This document shows, one piece after another, positions 19,659 through 28,642 of a stretch of 64,000 nt of DNA (positions within the stretch are counted from its first letter, which is position 1; each line of letters starts with the position of its first letter). The translations under genes were made by a program, and so were the position numbers. The DNA lies in NCBI GenBank assembly GCA_963697695.1, contig OY969094.1:62001-126000 (forward strand). Reading direction: 5' to 3'. The DNA is from VRUE01 sp963697695 (GTDB lineage Bacteria; Actinomycetota; Thermoleophilia; Solirubrobacterales; 70-9). The notes below the pieces were generated by a model that searched no databases, had not been told where the DNA came from, and saw nothing but the letters and a program-made list of their open reading frames with translations.

Positions 19659-20732
19659 ATGCCGCCGATGCGCCTGACCCGAGCCCTCGCCGCTCTTGCC
19701 TGCCTGCTCGCGGCGACGGCTATGACGCTCGGCGGTTGTGGCGGTGGATCCGATTCCTCCACCGAGACATCGGGGGGCACGGGCGAAAGCCGCCCGGCGC
19801 CGCCGAAGAGTGCATTCCCCAGCGCCAAGGGCAAAACGCTGGCCGAGGTGCTCGAATCGGCTGACGGCCCTTCGGAGCTCGTCGTCTCGCCGGCCGCACG
19901 AGCCTTCTACGTGGGTGAGAACCGCTACCCGTTCGGGGTCTTCCGCCGTGACAGGAGCCAGGTCGACGATGCCAGGATCGCTCTCTACTTCGCCAGGGTT
20001 CCCCCGAAGAAAGGTGAGTCGGGCAAATTCAGCGCTCCGATCACCGATCCCAAGAGGGCCCTCAATCAGCGGGCAGTGGGACCGTTTCCGGCGGCGATCG
20101 AAAGCATTCAGACCCAGCCGGCCTTTCGAGCCCAGACGACGACGAGCGATCCTGATGCCGCTTCGACCGTCTACGTCACCGACGTCGACTTTCCCAAGGA
20201 AGGGGAGTGGCGGATCGCCGCTCTGATCGAGCAGGGCGGCGAGACAACCGCGACGCTGCTGCCCAGTGCCGAGGTCGGCAAGTTCAAGCGGGTGCCGAAG
20301 GTCGGAGAGAAGGCGCCCCTGATCCACACTCCGACGGCAGCGGACGCCGGTGGCGATCTCTCCAAAATCACCACGCGCATCCCGCCCGACACGCAGAACC
20401 AGGTCGACTACGCCGACGTCCTCGGCAAGGAGCCGATCGTCCTCCTGTTCGCGACCCCCCAGTTCTGCGAAAGTCGGGTCTGCGGCCCGGTCGTCGACGT
20501 GGCCGAGCAGGTCAAGCAGCTCTATGGCGACAAAGTGGCCTTCATCCACATGGAGATCTACGAGGACAACGACCCAGGCAAGCCCGTGCGCTCCCAGGTG
20601 CGCGCGTTCCGCCTGCCCAGCGAGCCTTGGCTCTTCGCGATCGACCGCCAGGGCAAGATCGTGGCGGAGGTCGAGGGGGCCTTCGGGGTCGACGAGCTGA
20701 CCGATGTTGTGATGGGATTGGCCAAAGAATGA
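19659..20732 (+). CDS. Thioredoxin-fold lipoprotein
   Basis: A 357-residue protein with a lipoprotein signal: charged start, hydrophobic core, then lipobox LGGC near residue 28, and a Ser/Thr/Gly-rich linker. The last 130 residues have a thioredoxin-like pattern, with IVLLFATPQFCESRVC giving a C-x4-C pair reminiscent of SCO/redoxin proteins rather than CxxC, and a cis-Pro-like SEPWLFAID. The middle (about 75-230) is a separate unrecognised domain. It is probably anchored outside the membrane in redox or metal handling. The start is the ATG at 19659 or 19668. Confidence 0.7.
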   Translation: MPPMRLTRALAALACLLAATAMTLGGCGGGSDSSTETSGGTGESRPAPPKSAFPSAKGKTLAEVLESADGPSELVVSPAARAFYVGENRYPFGVFRRDRSQVDDARIALYFARVPPKKGESGKFSAPITDPKRALNQRAVGPFPAAIESIQTQPAFRAQTTTSDPDAASTVYVTDVDFPKEGEWRIAALIEQGGETTATLLPSAEVGKFKRVPKVGEKAPLIHTPTAADAGGDLSKITTRIPPDTQNQVDYADVLGKEPIVLLFATPQFCESRVCGPVVDVAEQVKQLYGDKVAFIHMEIYEDNDPGKPVRSQVRAFRLPSEPWLFAIDRQGKIVAEVEGAFGVDELTDVVMGLAKE

Positions 20733-21094
20733 GCGAGAAAACCACCCCCGATCCCGAGCTGCTTGCGTCCTTCGCCGAGGAGGCGCGCCGCCGCTGCGAC
20801 GTCATAGCCGCGGGTCTCGCCACCGAGACCACCGACTTCGAGACGATGCGCGCGGAAGCCCACGCCCTCAAGGGGACGGCAGGAGCCGTCGGTCTCCGCC
20901 GCCTGGCCGAGCTCGCCGGCCTGATGGAATCCGACCTCGCCGAAGCGAAGAAGACCGGCCTGATCCGCGGCGGCCGTTCCCACCAGATCGCCGATGCAGC
21001 CAAGGCTCTCGCCGAAGGAGCTGTGGCAGCCGCCGAGGGCAAAGAAGAGCCCCCGGACGTAGGCCGGTCGCTTGCCCAGCTCTTCAGCGCTTAG
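20729..21094 (+). CDS. HPt-domain protein
   Basis: This 121-residue helical protein carries the phosphotransfer motif AHALKGTAGAVGL with the phospho-accepting His at residue 45. HPt modules relay phosphate between hybrid kinases and response regulators. No kinase or regulator is adjacent, so its partners are elsewhere or it acts as an orphan. It starts with an ATGA overlap on the thioredoxin-fold lipoprotein, so the two are co-translated, an unusual pairing. The C-terminus is Ala/Glu-rich. Confidence 0.72.
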   Translation: MSEKTTPDPELLASFAEEARRRCDVIAAGLATETTDFETMRAEAHALKGTAGAVGLRRLAELAGLMESDLAEAKKTGLIRGGRSHQIADAAKALAEGAVAAAEGKEEPPDVGRSLAQLFSA

Positions 21095-21149
21095 CACTCA
21101 GTACTCACCCAACCCGACCCCCGCCCCGCACGCTACCCTCGCCCTTCTC

Positions 21150-21223
<74 letters not shown>

Positions 21224-21234
21224 TGAAATTCGGG

Positions 21235-21954
21235 TTACAACAACCTCCTGATCGCTTCGTCAAAGACAATGGATTCTTCGAGGGAGAAATGGCGAAGAGG
21301 GCGTGCCTCTCCGCCCGTTGGTCCGATCAAGAACGAAGGGGTGCTTTCCGCATCCCTGGTTTCAGCCAGCCGTTCATCGGATTCGATCTCCCCGGCCATG
21401 CCGTCGGATTTTTGATCTTTTGTCCAGGGCTCCAGGCTCACGCCTGCCTGCTCGGCGATCCCTTCAAGGAAGGCATCGTCTGCGTAGCGAGTGAACTCAG
21501 GGCGTTGTTCCCGGTAGAAAAGATTGACGAAGGTCCACATCTTCCCTTGCCGTCCTGCGGCCATCGCGGCTATGTGCTGCCCCAGGAATTCCCCCCTATA
21601 AGGGGTGTCGGTTTGTAACGAGCGGAACAGAATTCGCAGCTTGTCTTCGCGGACCCAGTGGCGAATAAGGAAGGGAATTGCTCCCAGCATCGCCTGCCGC
21701 GACTGTGAGCACTGCAGATCGCCGAAGAATTGGAGCGTGACCGGTGCCTGGGGGTCTCCGAGGGCCGGCCCGTGCTGTGGGATCCCGGCGAGCAGGGCCT
21801 CGGTGCGCTTGATGGACATCAATTCCTGGGACGAGGGCCCTCCCTCGTCGGCAAATGGATTACCGCTGCTGATTACAACGACAAGCAGGCCCGCAGCGAC
21901 GAGGGCCAACGCCAAGGACAGAGAGACCAGCCTGTTCCCCTTCAACACTTGCAT
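21235..21954 (-). CDS. DsbA-like thioredoxin-fold protein with a single active-site Cys
   Basis: A 239-residue membrane-anchored protein: one N-terminal helix (about 10-29), then a DsbA/Thioredoxin_4-type domain (PQAPVTLQFFGDLQCSQSRQ). The usual CxxC reads CSQS, so the second (resolving) Cys is missing. The late cis-Pro loop is ESTPSFLIG. Family members form disulfides in exported proteins; a mono-Cys version could be a peroxidase-like, isomerase-like or inactive form. Its start faces away from the secreted RHS gene, whose product carries several Cys. Codon use is less GC-rich than the housekeeping genes. Confidence 0.75.
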   Translation of the reverse strand: MQVLKGNRLVSLSLALALVAAGLLVVVISSGNPFADEGGPSSQELMSIKRTEALLAGIPQHGPALGDPQAPVTLQFFGDLQCSQSRQAMLGAIPFLIRHWVREDKLRILFRSLQTDTPYRGEFLGQHIAAMAAGRQGKMWTFVNLFYREQRPEFTRYADDAFLEGIAEQAGVSLEPWTKDQKSDGMAGEIESDERLAETRDAESTPSFLIGPTGGEARPLRHFSLEESIVFDEAIRRLL

Positions 21955-22024
21955 TTTCCTGACCTTAGCGCGATACTGCCCGAATGATCAAGGGTCCTTT
22001 ATCAATAGGACACAGGTTGATCCC

Positions 22025-25000
22025 ATGACCCTGCGGGCCAGAGCACTCGCAGTCTGCCTCCTGGCCCTCCTCACCTCCGTTGCCCTCGTCGTCACCAGCG
22101 CCCTTGCCTGTCCCTCTGAACCGCCGTTCAACAACCAAGACGCATTGGGTGGTGGAAACGGAGCCGCCCCAGACCTTCATCGTTGCTATAGGGCCAGACC
22201 GGTCGATTGCGCCAGTGGCAACCAGACCGAGGAACAGACCGATCATGCCTTGGGCGGTCGCGGTCCTGTGCTTGCCATTACCCGCACCTATAACTCCCAG
22301 GCTGCCGCCCAAGCCAAAGAAGCCGGTCCCTGGGGCTACGGCTGGTCGGGCCCCTACAGCTCCCACTTGGAGTTCAACAAAGAATCCGGCGCGGTGACAG
22401 TCGTCCAGGAAAATGGCGCCACCGCCACCTTCGCCCTAGAAAGCGGCAAATACGTTCCCGGCACCTGGATCCAGGCAACCCTGGCCAAAGAAGGTGAAAA
22501 CTACACCTTCACGCTGCCGAACCAGGAAAAGCTCAGGTTCAACGCCGAAGGCAAGCTCACCGAACAAAAAGACCGCAACGGCAACCCAATCTATCTCCTT
22601 TACACCTCGGGCAAGCTGTGGCTGGTCGAAGACCCCATGGAAGAACGGTTCCTTGTCTTTAGCTATACGGGGAGCCAGGTAACGACCGTTACAGACCTGA
22701 TGGGTCACAAAGTCAAATACGCCTACGAATCAGGCAATCTCATCTCGGTAATGCTGCCGGGCGAAGAAAGTCCGCGCTGGAAATTTAAATACGACATCTC
22801 ACGCCAGATGACCGAAATGACCGATGGGCGCGGTGGCATCACCAAAACCGAATACGATGCTTCTCACCGGGTCAAAAAACAGACCGATCCAATGGAACGG
22901 GTGTTCAAATTCGAATATGGCGAATCTGGCGGTTACAAGACGACTACGATCACAGAGCCAAATGGATCGACAACCTTTGAGAAGTTCAACAAAGCTGGCG
23001 AGCCGCTGGAAGTGATCAAGGCTAAAGGTATCGTTGGCCTTGAACGGAAAATGACCTATGAATACAACTATCGCTACCAACTGACCAAAGCCACCGACGC
23101 CCTCGGGCGCTCGACGACCTACGAATACAACGCGGCTGGAGATCGCACACGCGAATTAGACGCCGAAGGCAACGAAACCAAATGGACCTACAGCGCCACC
23201 CACGACGTCCTAACCGAAACCACGCCCAAAGGCGAGACAACGACCTACAAACGCGACGTCAAGGGCAACGTCGAAGTGATCGAACGTCCCGCTCCCGGCG
23301 AAACGATCCAGAAAACGACCTTCAAACACGCCGCGAATGGTGACCTCACATCCACGGTCGACCCACTAGGCCGCGAAACCAAATTTGAATACGACTCCGT
23401 CGGCAATCTCAAAGCCATAATTAATCCCGTAGGCGACAAGACTACCTGGACCTACAACCTAGACGGCCAGAAGGTGGCCGAAGTAAGTCCCCGGGGCAAC
23501 GAAGAAGGCGCCAAAGCCGAAGAATTCGAAACGAAAATCGAACGCAACGCCCAGGGGCGGCCAATCAAGATCACCGACCCGCTCGGCCGCGAAGTCAAAT
23601 ATGCCTATGACAAAAACGGCAACCTCGCATCGGTAGTCGACGCACTGGGTCACACGACCAAATACACCTACAATGCCAATAACGAGCGGACCGAACTCGA
23701 AGCTGCGAACGGTAATACGGTCAAAACGTCCTACGACAGCATGGGCGAGGTCAAAAGTCGTACCGATGGCAATGGCTACACGACGAAATACGAACGCGAC
23801 GCACTCGGGCAGCTGACCGAAACGATCGATCCGCTGGAACGCAAAACGAGACAAGAATACGACGCGGCGGGCAATTTGAAAAAAACCGAAGACGCCTTCG
23901 GCCGGACGATCGCCTACAGCTATGATGCCGCCGACCGTCTTAAAGAAATCAACTATTCCGAAGCGGCCACGCCCGACGTCACCTACAAATATGATCAAAA
24001 CAGCAATGTGGTCGAAATCATAGATGGTACGGGGACGACCACAAAAGTCTATGACCAGCTCGGCCGGCTGACCGAAGTTACGAATGGCAAAAAAGAAGTC
24101 GTCAAATACAAATATGACCTAGGCAATCAGCAGACCGAAATCGTCTATCCCAACGGCGAAGCCGTCAAACGCACCTTCGACAAAGCCGGGCGCATGGAAA
24201 AGGTTACTGATTGGCTAGGCAAGGAAACGACGTTTGCCTACAACCGCGATTCACAGATCAAAGCGACGACCTTCCCCGCCGAAACCGGGAACGTGGACGA
24301 ATATGCCTACAACCGGGTCGGTGAGATGATGGAAGTCGCGATAAAGAAAAAAGCCGAACTCCTGGCCTCTATGTCCTACACGCGGGACAAACTCGGACAG
24401 GTCGAAAAATCCGTTGATACTGGCTTCTCTGAAGAAGCCGAACGCAAATATGAATATGACGCCGCTAGCCGACTGACCAAGAGCAATGGCACGCTCTTCG
24501 AATACGACAAAGCCAACAATGTGACCAAAATCTCCCCGACCACCTATACCTATGACAAAGGGAGCCAGATCGCGACCGCGAGCAACGCGACCTTCGAATA
24601 CGACAAACTCGGCCAGCGAGTAAAAAGCACTCCTACGGGTGGATCGGCCACCACCTTCGCCTACGACCAAGCGGGAAACCTGATCAAAAACGTAAGCGGC
24701 GGAGTCGAAAACACTTTCAAATACGACGGAAATGGCCTGCGGAGTACCGAAACCAGGGGGGCCTCAACCTATCCTATGGTCTGGGACTCCACGCCGGGGC
24801 TCCCACTTTTGATTCGAGCTGGGCAAAATTACTATATCTATGGCCCTGACGGCTTGGTGATCGAGCAGATTACTGCTGGCGTAGCGACCTATCACCACCA
24901 CGACCAATTGGGGTCGACTCGCGTTTTGACAAACTCGAAAGGAGAAGTGGGGGGCACCTATAGGTATGGACCAAACGGCGCGATTTGGAAACACACCGGG

Positions 25001-25774
25001 ACGCTGGGCACTCAGATGGGGTGGGCCGGCCAGTATCGGATGCACACGGAAAATCAGCTGATCTATCTGCGAGCTCGTACCTACGATCCGGTGACGGCAC
25101 AGTTTCTTAGTGTGGATCCGGTTGTCGACCAGACAGGAGAACCGTATGGCTACGCAGCCAGCAATCCTGTCAATCTTAGTGACCCTACGGGTCTTTCGAC
25201 TCACTCCGTATGCTCGCAGGGCTCGGTGACGCTAGGAGGTTCTGTCGCATCTGTGGCGGTTAGGGCATGTATTGCCTGGGATGATCGAGGCGGGATTGCG
25301 AGCACTCTCACTGTTATGGGTTCAGGGGTGCTTAGTCCACAGTCGATTGCGACCCTTGGCAACGCTCTTTTGCAGCCCGGTGATGCCCTATCGGCTCTTG
25401 GCTCTGCAGCTGCTGATGCACGCAGGGCTATTGCAGAAGGGTCTCTTAGGGGGATCCTCAGTGCGCTTGGCGGCGGACAAGTGGCCTGGGAGTTTGTTTA
25501 TTCACAGACCAACAAGAACTCAGTATCCCAGCTTGAGGGATTCGGCAGCTTTGAGTCCTATAGCGCGTCTCTTGGCCCAGTAAGGGTTGGCTTTAGTCGG
25601 ACGAATGGGGGCTTTTCGATACGTGGTGGTGCAAACGTGGGCGCACCTTTCAACCTCAGCTATAACAGGGGTAGGTCATATACGTGGGTCAACCAAATCG
25701 TGCAGGGCGTTGGTGCTGGCGCTGGTGGAAGTTTCAAAATCGGTAAAGTCGAATTCGGAGAGGTGCCTTGCTAG
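22025..25774 (+). CDS. Secreted RHS/YD-repeat protein with unique C-terminal domain
   Basis: A 1249-residue exported protein. Residues 1-33 are a signal peptide ending at an ALA|C site, followed by a DUF6531-like start (DHALGGRGPVLAITRTYNS). About thirty YD repeats follow, of the form YxxxGxxxxxTDPLGRxTKYEYD, and then the RHS core (YHHHDQLGSTRVLTN ... LRARTYDPVTAQFLSVDP ... NPVNLSDPTGLS) ending near residue 1058. The last 190 residues are unlike the rest: glycine-rich, beta-prone and unrecognised, in the position of a polymorphic-toxin tip. Codons such as AAA, GAA and AAT are much more frequent than in flanking genes, a sign of transfer. No obvious immunity gene follows. The start at 22025 is chosen for the signal peptide. 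Confidence 0.88.
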   Translation: MTLRARALAVCLLALLTSVALVVTSALACPSEPPFNNQDALGGGNGAAPDLHRCYRARPVDCASGNQTEEQTDHALGGRGPVLAITRTYNSQAAAQAKEAGPWGYGWSGPYSSHLEFNKESGAVTVVQENGATATFALESGKYVPGTWIQATLAKEGENYTFTLPNQEKLRFNAEGKLTEQKDRNGNPIYLLYTSGKLWLVEDPMEERFLVFSYTGSQVTTVTDLMGHKVKYAYESGNLISVMLPGEESPRWKFKYDISRQMTEMTDGRGGITKTEYDASHRVKKQTDPMERVFKFEYGESGGYKTTTITEPNGSTTFEKFNKAGEPLEVIKAKGIVGLERKMTYEYNYRYQLTKATDALGRSTTYEYNAAGDRTRELDAEGNETKWTYSATHDVLTETTPKGETTTYKRDVKGNVEVIERPAPGETIQKTTFKHAANGDLTSTVDPLGRETKFEYDSVGNLKAIINPVGDKTTWTYNLDGQKVAEVSPRGNEEGAKAEEFETKIERNAQGRPIKITDPLGREVKYAYDKNGNLASVVDALGHTTKYTYNANNERTELEAANGNTVKTSYDSMGEVKSRTDGNGYTTKYERDALGQLTETIDPLERKTRQEYDAAGNLKKTEDAFGRTIAYSYDAADRLKEINYSEAATPDVTYKYDQNSNVVEIIDGTGTTTKVYDQLGRLTEVTNGKKEVVKYKYDLGNQQTEIVYPNGEAVKRTFDKAGRMEKVTDWLGKETTFAYNRDSQIKATTFPAETGNVDEYAYNRVGEMMEVAIKKKAELLASMSYTRDKLGQVEKSVDTGFSEEAERKYEYDAASRLTKSNGTLFEYDKANNVTKISPTTYTYDKGSQIATASNATFEYDKLGQRVKSTPTGGSATTFAYDQAGNLIKNVSGGVENTFKYDGNGLRSTETRGASTYPMVWDSTPGLPLLIRAGQNYYIYGPDGLVIEQITAGVATYHHHDQLGSTRVLTNSKGEVGGTYRYGPNGAIWKHTGTLGTQMGWAGQYRMHTENQLIYLRARTYDPVTAQFLSVDPVVDQTGEPYGYAASNPVNLSDPTGLSTHSVCSQGSVTLGGSVASVAVRACIAWDDRGGIASTLTVMGSGVLSPQSIATLGNALLQPGDALSALGSAAADARRAIAEGSLRGILSALGGGQVAWEFVYSQTNKNSVSQLEGFGSFESYSASLGPVRVGFSRTNGGFSIRGGANVGAPFNLSYNRGRSYTWVNQIVQGVGAGAGGSFKIGKVEFGEVPC

Positions 25775-25849
25775 GTGCTGACGAACTCGTTGAACGACTA
25801 GAGCACTTGCAAAACGGGTCGATGAGGCCGGGGGTTTGACTACCAACGC

Positions 25850-26160
25850 GGGTTTCTAGGGCAGGGCTCTGAGTCACAGGCTTTCCCGAGGTGAGGCGCT
25901 CTTGGTTTAGGCAGCGCTTCAGCTTGGCCAATTCGGCGGACTCAAAGGCGTGGATGCGGTCGGGCTCGGGGTGGATGGTGCGAACTCTTGGTGACGTACC
26001 GATTCATGCTGAGCACCATTCGCTGTGGATGTCGGCGTGCTGCTTGACGAAACTTGGCGATGCGGTCGGTGGTAGTACCGCGCAGGTTGTGGAAGACGAG
26101 GATTTGGCCGTCGGCCTCCGGACCGGCCTCGATGCCGATCACCGGCATTCCGCTTAGCCT
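25850..26160 (-). pseudogene. Possible decayed gene, frame-disrupted
   Basis: On the minus strand, a run PVIGIEAGPEADGQILVFHN followed by LRGTTTDRIAKF is protein-like, and a second run, IHPEPDRIHAFESAELAKLK then RCLNQERLTSGK, lies in a different frame downstream. No single frame spans both, so at least one frameshift is needed. I do not recognise the family. It could be a relic of cargo such as an immunity or transposition gene, or chance. Confidence 0.3.
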
Positions 26161-26253
26161 CTGCTCTGCGGCAGTAGAGCGCCGGGGCTTCCCTCTCCGA
26201 GCGGAGACCCCCAGCGCGTTGCGGCGCGTGGGTGACCCTGAAGGCTGCTGCCG

Positions 26254-26502
26254 ATGTCGTTGCGAGACGTTCCTCGTCGCTTGCAGGCGTTAGACGAGGT
26301 GTCGGTTGATGACGGGGAAGCTTTGGCCCCTTGCGTCGCGCTGTGGGGGATAGCCAATCCGCACCGGGCCGAGCGGTGCTGGATCCGGCTCAGCCAGCGC
26401 CTGGCCGAGTCGCTGTCAGGCCAGTTCGGCTCTATGACGGCTCTGGCCCGGGCTTGTAGTCCGTCGGGCGAAGGTCGGTCCTCTCGCCGGGTGGCTTTAT
26501 AG
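26254..26502 (+). CDS. Short hypothetical protein (uncertain)
   Basis: An 82-residue frame starting with ATG (MSLRDVPRRLQALDEVSVDD). It reads as a plausible helical protein in its first 60 residues, but the tail (SPSGEGRSSRRVAL) overlaps the tRNA-like segment and looks random. No good ribosome binding site is seen. It may be a relic or non-coding. Confidence 0.25.
   Translation: MSLRDVPRRLQALDEVSVDDGEALAPCVALWGIANPHRAERCWIRLSQRLAESLSGQFGSMTALARACSPSGEGRSSRRVAL
26450..26490 (+). repeat. Degenerate copy of the tRNA-Met 3' half
   Basis: Positions 26450-26475 match the tRNA-Met segment from anticodon stem to T arm at 21 of 26 positions; the core TCCGTCGGGCGAAGGT differs from the tRNA by one base. 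The similarity continues more loosely to 26490 with small gaps. Same orientation as the tRNA. Phage and island integration into tRNA genes leaves such a direct repeat at the far end, so this may be an old attR. Chance similarity remains possible. Confidence 0.4.
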
Positions 26503-26536
26503 ACAGGGACTATCGCCGTGCCGAGTCCCACTTGAA

Positions 26537-27997
26537 TCAAGTCGCCGGGATGCAGGGGGACGACGGGGCGCTGGCGTCTTTGTGGGGACAGGAGCCGTAG
26601 GGCGGGCGCTCGGTGAGGCGGCCGACGCGGAAGTGGAAGGCGGTGGGTGGGCCTTTGAGGCCGCCGGGGGCTATGGCGCGGACTTTGAAGATGTGTTTGC
26701 CGCCGGCTACTCGGTAGCGCAGCGGTGATTTGCAGGCGCGGTAGCGGCGGCCCTTGGTCTTGCACTTGAAATGGGCGGCTTTGCCGATCGCGCGGAAGCG
26801 GAAGGTGACTTTGACCCCGCCTTTGCGATGGCCGAGGCGCTTGGGTGGGTGGGCGGTGATCACCGCGCGGGGGCGTTTCGACTTGCGTATCGGCACCTTC
26901 GGGGCATCAGGGACGAAGGGATCCGTCGAGGTGATGATCTGACTGTCCTGGCCTGCTGCGACGCAGAGCGACGTCAGCGGGCAGGAGATGCCGAACATGC
27001 CGTTGCCGTCGCCGGGGCCCGCGGAGCCGAATGGGAGCACGTTCTTGAACCACCAGGCTCCCGGTCCGCCGGTCGGATCGGTCGAGACGATCACGTCGGC
27101 GTTGTTGTCGATCGCCGCGCAGGCGGATGTGGTGGGGCAGGAGACGTCCTTGATCGGCAGGCCAGTGCCCGGGCTGACAATCGCCCAGCTTGAAGGGCCT
27201 GCGGTCGGATTGGTCGAGGCGGCAATTCCACCCGCGCTGCCGGTCACGCACAGAGCAGTTGAGGGACAGGAGATTCCGTTCATGCTGTTGGCGCCAGTCG
27301 GTGCCCCAACCGACTTCCAGGCTGAAGGCCCACCGGTCGGATCCGTGGAGGTGAGCACATTCCCTTCGTTGCCCACCGCGACGCAGAGCGAGGGGGAGGG
27401 GCAGGAGACGCCTCGGAGATCGAACGGTTGTCCGAGCTCGGTGACGGCCCAGGCAGAGCTGTCGCCTCCTGGGTTGCTTGAGTAGGCCACCTTGCCGCTG
27501 TACGCGACGGCAACGCACAGCGAAGTCGACGGGCAGGAGATCCCGCCCATGTGGACGCGCGGTTTTTTCTCTTCGCCGAGCGGGACGACCTTCCAGGCCG
27601 CGGCACTGGTGGGATTGGTCGAGCTGTAGATGCGCCCGTCGAAACTCGCCGCTATGCAGAGGCCGAGCGAAGGGCACGAGACGTCTCTTATCTGCGCGCC
27701 GGCGTAGATCGGGTCGATGCCTTCGAAGGGGAGGTCGACCCCTCCCCCCGGACGGACGACGCTCCAGGCTCGCGCTCCCCCGGCGGGGTTTGTCGAGGAG
27801 GCGATGGTGCTGTTGGCGCCTACTGCGACGCAAAGCGGCGCCGGGTGGCAGGTCACCCCGTACAGGGAGGCCTGCACCGAGGGATCGGGAAGCTTCACCG
27901 GGGTCCAGATAGAGCCGGACGCCGGAGTCGCCGCCGCTGCCGTGAGGATCAGCGCCAAAAGAGTTGAGACACGAATCATTCCCTTGCCTAAACCCAT
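26537..27997 (-). CDS. Secreted repeat protein, beta-propeller-like
   Basis: A 486-residue exported protein with an N-terminal signal peptide (ALILTAAAATPASGS). Residues about 45-365 contain seven to eight copies of a 40-residue unit with the core GISCPSTSLCVAV and STDPTGGPSAW, each with a Cys pair. This looks like a sialidase/YCF48-type beta-propeller with blade disulfides. The last 110 residues are Lys/Arg-rich with another beta domain (VKVTFRFRAIGKAAHFKCK). It is probably a cell-surface or secreted binding protein. Start may be this Met or the second one at 27979. Function unknown. Confidence 0.75.
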   Translation of the reverse strand: MGLGKGMIRVSTLLALILTAAAATPASGSIWTPVKLPDPSVQASLYGVTCHPAPLCVAVGANSTIASSTNPAGGARAWSVVRPGGGVDLPFEGIDPIYAGAQIRDVSCPSLGLCIAASFDGRIYSSTNPTSAAAWKVVPLGEEKKPRVHMGGISCPSTSLCVAVAYSGKVAYSSNPGGDSSAWAVTELGQPFDLRGVSCPSPSLCVAVGNEGNVLTSTDPTGGPSAWKSVGAPTGANSMNGISCPSTALCVTGSAGGIAASTNPTAGPSSWAIVSPGTGLPIKDVSCPTTSACAAIDNNADVIVSTDPTGGPGAWWFKNVLPFGSAGPGDGNGMFGISCPLTSLCVAAGQDSQIITSTDPFVPDAPKVPIRKSKRPRAVITAHPPKRLGHRKGGVKVTFRFRAIGKAAHFKCKTKGRRYRACKSPLRYRVAGGKHIFKVRAIAPGGLKGPPTAFHFRVGRLTERPPYGSCPHKDASAPSSPCIPAT

Positions 27998-28039
27998 TGT
28001 GCCAAAGGGAGTTCCTGGGCTGGTGCTTCAATACCGCGC

Positions 28040-28590
28040 ATGTCACGGGCGCTTGGATTCGGCCGGGCTCGGCTGGGCCTTGCGGGCGGCCTTTCGGTCT
28101 CGCTCTGCGTCCTGCTGATTGGGGCTAGGCGGCGCATGCTGGACTCTCCTTCAAGCGGCCCAATGGGGCGCCGATCCGCTTCGAGGGTTCGCCGCGGGTG
28201 TGGTGCGGGCCTTGGGACGATCAGGCCGCTCGGCCGTCGATCCATGTCGCGCTGCGAAGCGCGAGGCGTGGCTGGGAACTGAGCGCGGTCCGCCGCAATC
28301 TGGAGCCGGGCAAGCCGATCGACTTCCCGAACTCATTTGTCTCGACCAGGCCGCGGGGCGCGCAGCTGTTCGTCTTCAGCCCGTCAATCGAAGCGTCCAG
28401 CGCCGAGGAGGAGAGCTCAGGTTCGATCGTCTTCTCACGCTTCGGCTGCGAGCCCGCCGACGTCATCGAATTCACCGTCGACGCTGTGCTCGGCAGCGAG
28501 CTCTTCAATGGCGCCTCGGTGCGGGTGTCCGGGTCCAACCGTGGTTATGTAACCCAAGATCGTCCCACTCGGACTAGCGCTTCAGTCTGA
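28040..28590 (+). pseudogene. Secreted protein gene interrupted by a frameshift
   Basis: An ATG at 28040 opens a signal peptide (LAGGLSVSLCVLLIGA) in one frame. At about 28127 the coding sense moves to another frame, which continues AAHAGLSFKRPNGAPIRFEG and stays open to the TGA at 28588. Joining the frames, by one missing or two extra bases near 28127, gives a perfect signal-peptidase site (AHA|GLSF) and a 180-residue mature-like protein (ending in VLGSELFNGASVRVSGS). The second part alone is open from a GTG at 28198. The gene is either inactivated recently or carries a sequencing error. Family not recognised. Confidence 0.6.
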
Positions 28591-28642
28591 AATTTCTACG
28601 GTATTGCTAGAACGTAGCCAGCAGTGGTGATATATCTCCTCT

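Larger units (their letters stand above)
25775..26536. other. 762-bp stretch with gene remnants, no clear intact gene
   Basis: Downstream of the RHS gene, frames on the minus strand between about 25850 and 26160 read as protein-like pieces in different phases (GIEAGPEADGQILVFHNLRG and HPEPDRIHAFESAELAKLKR), suggesting a decayed gene. A short plus-strand frame at 26254-26502 and a tRNA-like segment at 26450-26490 are listed separately. This would be the normal place for an immunity gene but none is recognisable. Confidence 0.45.

Noticed and set aside
26154..26765. A 203-codon minus-strand frame downstream of the repeat protein
   Set aside because: Pro/Arg/Ser-rich composition and overlap with a known gene end suggest a shadow frame.
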